Shown here in pieces: positions 60,107-64,000 of a DNA stretch of 64,000 bases; the first letter of the stretch is position 1; each line of letters begins with the position of its first letter. The translations under genes were made by a program, and so were the position numbers. The notes beneath the pieces were generated by a model. It searched no databases and had not been told where the DNA came from. It was given only the letters and a program-made list of their open reading frames with translations. The stretch is taken from the NCBI RefSeq assembly GCF_014650875.1, contig NZ_BMVU01000025.1, positions 60,401-124,400 on the forward strand, read 5' to 3'. The DNA is from Streptomyces minutiscleroticus (GTDB lineage Bacteria; Actinomycetota; Actinomycetes; Streptomycetales; Streptomycetaceae).

Positions 60107-62476
60107 TCAGGCGGGCCGCAGCCACACCGTCGCGAGCGGCGGCACGGTCAGCACGACGCTCGCCGGGCGGCCGTGCGCGCCGGGGTAGTCCGGATGGACC
60201 GGGCCCGGGTTGCCGACGTCGCTGCCGCCGTAGCGGAGGGCGTCGGTGTTGAGCACCTCGCGCCAGGCGGGCACGTCGTCGGGGACGCCGATCCGGTACT
60301 CGTGCCGGACCACGGGGGAGAAGTTGGAGACGGCGAGCAGCGGCCGGCCCTCCTCGTCGTAGCGCAGGAACGCGAAGACGTTGTCCTCCCACGCGTCGCC
60401 CACCACCCAGGCGAAGCCGCCGGGGTCGCAGTCGCGCTGCCACAGCGCGGGCACCTCGCGGTACAGCCGGTTCAGGTCGCGCACCAGGTCGCGCACGCCG
60501 CGGTGGTCGTGCTCGGCCCCGTAGGCGGGGTCGAGCAGCCACCAGTCCGGGCCGTGGGCCTCCGACCACTCGGCGCCCTGGGCGAACTCCTGGCCCATGA
60601 AGAGCAGCTGCTTGCCGGGGTGGGCCCACATGTAGCCGAGGTAGGCCCGGTGGCTGGCGCGCTGCTGCCACCAGTCGCCGGGCATCTTGGACACCAGGGC
60701 CTGCTTGCCGTGCACGACCTCGTCGTGGGAGATCGGCAGCACGTAGTTCTCGCTGTAGGCGTACACCATCGAGAACGTCATCTCGTTGTGGTGGTACTTG
60801 CGGTGGACCGGGTCCTTGGACATGTACACCAGCGAGTCGTGCATCCAGCCCATGTTCCACTTCAGGCCGAAGCCGAGGCCGCCGTCGGAGGTCGGGCGGG
60901 TCACACCGTCCCAGGCCGTGGACTCCTCGGCGATCGTGACGACGCCGGGGTTGCGGCGGTAGACGGTGGCGTTCATCTCCTGCAGGAACGCCACCGCGGC
61001 CAGGTCCTCGCGCCCGCCGTGCACGTTCGGGGTCCACCGCCCCTCCTCGCGCGAGTAGTCGAGGTAGAGCATGGAGGCGACGGCGTCCACGCGCAGGCCG
61101 TCGATGTGGAACTCCTCGCACCAGTACGTCGCGTTGGCCACGAGGAAGTTGCGCACCTCGCGGCGGCCGTAGTCGAACTCCAGGGTGCCCCAGTCCGGGT
61201 GCGCGGCCCGGTCCGGATCGCCGTGCTCGTACAGTGGGCGGCCGTCGAACTCGGCGAGCGCCCAGTCGTCGCGCGGGAAGTGCGCCGGCACCCAGTCCAT
61301 GATCACGCCGATGCCGGCCCGGTGCAGCGCGTCGATGAGGTGCTTGAAGTCGTCGGGCGTGCCCATGCGCGAGGTGGGCGCGTAGAAGCCGGTGATCTGG
61401 TAGCCCCAGGAGCCGCCGAAGGGGTGCTCGGCCACCGGCATCAGCTCCACGTGTGTGAAGCCCAGGTCGCGGACGTAGCGGGGGAGTTCCTCGGCCAGCT
61501 CCCGGTAGCTCAGGCCCGGCCGCCAGGACGGCAGGTGCACCTCGTAGACGGAGAACGGCGCCGTGTGGACCTGCCGCCGGGGCCGGCGCTCCATCCACTC
61601 CGCGTCGCCCCACTCGTGGTGCGAGGCGTGCACGATCGACGCCGTGGCGGGCGGGACCTCGGTCCGGCGGGCCATCGGGTCCGCGCGCACGTTCCTGCCG
61701 CCGTCGGGCCGGGTGATCTCGAACTTGTACAGCTCACCCTCGCCGACGGCGGGCAGGAACAGCTCCCACACGCCGGAGGAGCCGAGCGAGCGCATCGGGT
61801 GGCCGGTGCCGTTCCAGCAGTTGAAGCCGCCCACCACGCGCACGCCGCGGGCGTTGGGCGCCCACACCGTGAAGCGGGTGCCGGTGACTCCTTGGTGCTC
61901 CATCGGCTCGGCGCCCAGGGCCTTCCACAGCTGCTCGTGCCGGCCCTCGGTGATCAGGTGCAGGTCGAAGTCGCCGAGCGCGGGCAGGAAGCGGTACGGG
62001 TCCTCGGCCTCGTGCTCGACGCCCTGGTAGGTCACCAGCAGGGTGTACTCCCGCGGCACCCCGTCCAGCGGCAGCACCGCGCCGAAGAGGCCGTCGCCCA
62101 GGTCGTCGAGGGCGGCGCGCGTCCCGTCCACCGACACCGCGACGGCCTCCGCGAGCGGGCGCAGCGCCCGGAACACGACACCGCCCGCGACCGGGTGCGC
62201 GCCGAGCAGCGCGTGCGGGTCGTGGTGGGCGCCCGAGAGCAGCCGCTCGCGGTCCGCCGGGTCCAGGGCGGCGGCCGGCCCGGCGGGCTCCGGGGCGGGC
62301 GGCTGTGCCCCGGGACCGGGTGCCGTGCCGAACGGCCCCGTCTCCAGGTCGGTCACGGTCTCCTCCGGCAGGAGGACGGGGAGGTCGATGTCGCGGACTG
62401 TCACGGGCGCGGCCTTTTCGGGTGAGGTGGAACGGAAGACCATCAGGAGCGGCAGGAGCCGTGCGAGGAGGCTCAT
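60107..62476 (-). CDS. glgB: 1,4-alpha-glucan branching enzyme
   Basis: GH13 branching enzyme, 789 aa. After a variable N-terminus (about 75 residues) come CBM48-type domains (HDPHALLGAHP), then the (beta/alpha)8 barrel with EHPFGGSWGYQ, DGLRVDAVASM (nucleophile Asp), VTIAEEST (acid/base Glu) and LPISHDEVVHGK (third acid), and an all-beta C domain. It branches alpha-1,4-glucan; in the GlgE pathway it acts on maltose-derived glucan. Start ATG (62474-62476) overlaps the mak stop (ATGA), so translation is coupled; a shorter GTG (near VTVRDIDL) is possible. Confidence 0.93.
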   Translation of the reverse strand: MSLLARLLPLLMVFRSTSPEKAAPVTVRDIDLPVLLPEETVTDLETGPFGTAPGPGAQPPAPEPAGPAAALDPADRERLLSGAHHDPHALLGAHPVAGGVVFRALRPLAEAVAVSVDGTRAALDDLGDGLFGAVLPLDGVPREYTLLVTYQGVEHEAEDPYRFLPALGDFDLHLITEGRHEQLWKALGAEPMEHQGVTGTRFTVWAPNARGVRVVGGFNCWNGTGHPMRSLGSSGVWELFLPAVGEGELYKFEITRPDGGRNVRADPMARRTEVPPATASIVHASHHEWGDAEWMERRPRRQVHTAPFSVYEVHLPSWRPGLSYRELAEELPRYVRDLGFTHVELMPVAEHPFGGSWGYQITGFYAPTSRMGTPDDFKHLIDALHRAGIGVIMDWVPAHFPRDDWALAEFDGRPLYEHGDPDRAAHPDWGTLEFDYGRREVRNFLVANATYWCEEFHIDGLRVDAVASMLYLDYSREEGRWTPNVHGGREDLAAVAFLQEMNATVYRRNPGVVTIAEESTAWDGVTRPTSDGGLGFGLKWNMGWMHDSLVYMSKDPVHRKYHHNEMTFSMVYAYSENYVLPISHDEVVHGKQALVSKMPGDWWQQRASHRAYLGYMWAHPGKQLLFMGQEFAQGAEWSEAHGPDWWLLDPAYGAEHDHRGVRDLVRDLNRLYREVPALWQRDCDPGGFAWVVGDAWEDNVFAFLRYDEEGRPLLAVSNFSPVVRHEYRIGVPDDVPAWREVLNTDALRYGGSDVGNPGPVHPDYPGAHGRPASVVLTVPPLATVWLRPA

Positions 62477-63843
62477 CGGCGCGCGGCCAGCCGGGCGAGC
62501 GCGGCCAGGGGGACGGGCAGCCAGCCGGGGCGGTGCTTGGCCTCGTACAGCGCCTCGTACACGGCCCGGTCGGTCTCGTACGCGCGCAGCGGCTCCGGCT
62601 CGTCGCGCGGGTCCCAGCCCGCCTGGGCGGCGTACCCGGCGCAGTAGGCGTCACGGCAGCGGCGCGCCCACTCGGGGCGCCACGGGCGGCGGGCGCGGGC
62701 GGCGTAGTCGAAGGACCGCAGCATGCCCGCCACGTCGCGGACCGGGGACTGGGGCCGCCGCCGCTCCTTCAGCGGGCGGGCCGGCTCGCCCTCGAAGTCG
62801 ATCACGAGCCACCGGTCGCCGGCCCGCAGCACCTGGCCGAGGTGCAGGTCGCCGTGGATGCGCTGCACGGGGCGGGTCGCGCCCCGCGCGGCGAGCCCCG
62901 CGAAGGCGGCCCGCAGCCCGGGCACGTACGGGGCGAGTTGCGGCACGGTGCGCGCCGTGGCGTCGAGGCGCTCGTCCATGGCCTTCGCCAGCCGCTCGTG
63001 CTCGCTCCGGCCGGGGGTGTCGCGGGGGAATGCCTCGGCCAGCGAGAGGTGCACCTCGGCGGTGGCCCGGCCCAGCTCGTACGCCTCCTCGGCGAAGTCG
63101 CGCCCCGCGGTGAGCGACTGCAGCGCCAGGGTCCAGCCGTCGGCGGCGCCCTGCACGAAGGGCTGGAGCACGCCGAGCGTCACGTCCTGCGGCTGCGAGG
63201 TCCCGTACCAGGCGACCGGGGCGGGCACGCGGGTGCAGCCCTGCCGGGAGAGCGCCCAGGGCACCTCCAGGTCCGGGTTCATGCCGGCCTGGACCCGCCG
63301 GAAGATCTTGAGGATGTACGCGTCGCCGTACACGACCGAGGAGTTGGACTGCTCGGCGTCCAGCAGGCGCGGGGTGAGCCCGGCGGGGATCGAGGACCTG
63401 GTGTCGCACTCGAAGCGGAGCGGTCCCGCGGCGCCCGGTCTGCGCAGCCGCTCCAGGAGCAGTCCGGTGGTGCGCCGGTCCTGCAGGGCGTCGTAGAGCA
63501 CTGCGCCCGCCCACGGGCCCTCGTCGGCGCGGCCGATGAGGGCGTGGCCGAGGTGTGCGGGCAGCGTCTCCTCCAGACCGACGAACAGCTGGTAGCAGTC
63601 GCCGGTCGCCGGCATGCCGGAGGGGCCGCGGGCGGGCAGCCGGGCGCGCTCCGTGTGGACCAGCAGGTGCAGGCAGCCCGGGTACAGCTCGGTCGCCGAC
63701 AGCAGGGACAGGTTCGTGACGGGGCGGCCCTTGCCCGCGAACCAGCGCTGCCGGGGCAGCCACTCGCGCAGCGGTCCGCCGAGGGAGGACAGCAGCGAGG
63801 CGGCGTTGAGGCCGCTCGGACGGGTGAGCGCAGTGTTGGCCAT
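62473..63843 (-). CDS. mak: Maltokinase
   Basis: A 456-aa kinase with the aminoglycoside-phosphotransferase fold: IHGDLHLGQVL (catalytic Asp) and VIDFEGEP (metal site) are diagnostic, as in Mak/Pep2, which makes maltose-1-phosphate from maltose and ATP. Together with TreS it feeds GlgE. Length matches the stand-alone enzyme (not the TreS-Pep2 fusion). ATG at 63841-63843, 28 bp after treS. Confidence 0.9.
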   Translation of the reverse strand: MANTALTRPSGLNAASLLSSLGGPLREWLPRQRWFAGKGRPVTNLSLLSATELYPGCLHLLVHTERARLPARGPSGMPATGDCYQLFVGLEETLPAHLGHALIGRADEGPWAGAVLYDALQDRRTTGLLLERLRRPGAAGPLRFECDTRSSIPAGLTPRLLDAEQSNSSVVYGDAYILKIFRRVQAGMNPDLEVPWALSRQGCTRVPAPVAWYGTSQPQDVTLGVLQPFVQGAADGWTLALQSLTAGRDFAEEAYELGRATAEVHLSLAEAFPRDTPGRSEHERLAKAMDERLDATARTVPQLAPYVPGLRAAFAGLAARGATRPVQRIHGDLHLGQVLRAGDRWLVIDFEGEPARPLKERRRPQSPVRDVAGMLRSFDYAARARRPWRPEWARRCRDAYCAGYAAQAGWDPRDEPEPLRAYETDRAVYEALYEAKHRPGWLPVPLAALARLAARR

Positions 63844-63871
63844 TGCAGCGTGTCCTTTCAGTGGCACACCG

Positions 63872-64000
63872 TCAGAGCTGCCAGGTGGAGGGGGAGGGGC
63901 CGGTGCGGAGGCGGAACCAGTAGAAGCCGTGGCCGGCGAGGGTGAGCAGGTAGGGGAGTTCGCCGATGGCGGGGAAGCGGACGCCGCCGATGAGTTCGAC
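63872..64000 (-). CDS. treS: Trehalose synthase/maltosyltransferase C-terminus (partial)
   Basis: Only the last 42 codons are inside the window: ELIGGVRFPAIGELPYLLTLAGHGFYWFRL and a short tail ending WQL. This is the closing beta domain of TreS, which interconverts trehalose and maltose. Position directly upstream of mak supports the call; the catalytic part is outside. Confidence 0.8.
   Translation of the reverse strand, partial: VELIGGVRFPAIGELPYLLTLAGHGFYWFRLRTGPSPSTWQL

Noticed and set aside
1..64000. tRNA, rRNA, insertion sequences, integrase or attachment sites
   Set aside because: No T-arm-like GGTTCGANTCC in a cloverleaf context, no transposase or integrase frame, and no terminal repeats flanking a gene block were seen.

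Overview
The window is very GC-rich, uses GC-ending codons, has many GTG starts and G-rich ribosome binding sites, and carries gene families typical of Streptomyces: SpoIIE-type phosphatases with PAS/GAF sensors, streptogrisin-type proteases, a class F sortase, an MT0933-type antitoxin and glgB/mak/treS. It reads as chromosomal Streptomyces DNA. About 51 protein genes can be supported. No rRNA, tRNA, CRISPR array, insertion sequence or phage module was seen.

Layout. 1-9100: PLP decarboxylase (partial), benzaldehyde-type aldehyde dehydrogenase, P450-ferredoxin pair, flavoprotein, two exported proteins (one a GH114 lipoprotein), and a 2-hydroxyacid dehydrogenase overlapping a HAD hydrolase. 9100-23900: SLC13/ArsB-type permease, PAS-PAS-GAF-PP2C-HATPase phosphatase, a Tat-exported GH2 beta-galactosidase with a frameshift near its 3' end, a sigma-like/zinc-motif/ricin-lectin membrane protein, an FMN 2-hydroxyacid oxidase, and a 1.7-kb stretch with two tandem-repeat arrays and no secure gene. 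24300-30570: a complete export locus for a double-glycine peptide: 70-aa precursor, HlyD adaptor, C39-peptidase ABC transporter and a second NHLM-type ABC transporter, with no modification enzyme. 31250-40900: secreted protease, two divergent SpoIIE-type phosphatases, phosphodiesterase, and an Otr(A)/Tet(M)-like ribosomal protection GTPase. 41100-47500: DinB-like protein, a DUF35 OB-fold protein and TetR regulator that share predicted operators, RpiR regulator, beta-lactamase-fold protein, RNase H and antitoxin. 47600-54900: ARMT1-like protein, membrane-anchored protease, sortase with a probable partner, VOC protein, peptidoglycan-binding protein and dehydrogenase. 54970-58444: a tightly overlapping operon of a response regulator-flavoprotein fusion, a cNMP-domain histidine kinase and a UBP zinc finger. 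58738-64000: MFS exporter, then treS-mak-glgB of alpha-glucan/trehalose metabolism, running off the window.

Most notable is the NHLM-type peptide locus (24305-30568). Its predicted mature peptide is acidic, free of Cys, Lys and Arg, and made of two related Val/Thr/Gly-rich segments. It is separated from its transporter genes by two strong hairpins that would favour high peptide-to-transporter ratios. The redox/cNMP two-component operon, the TetR/OB-fold regulatory pair, the sortase pair and the sigma-like lectin protein are also worth following up. All functions are inferred by reading the sequence; no database search was run.
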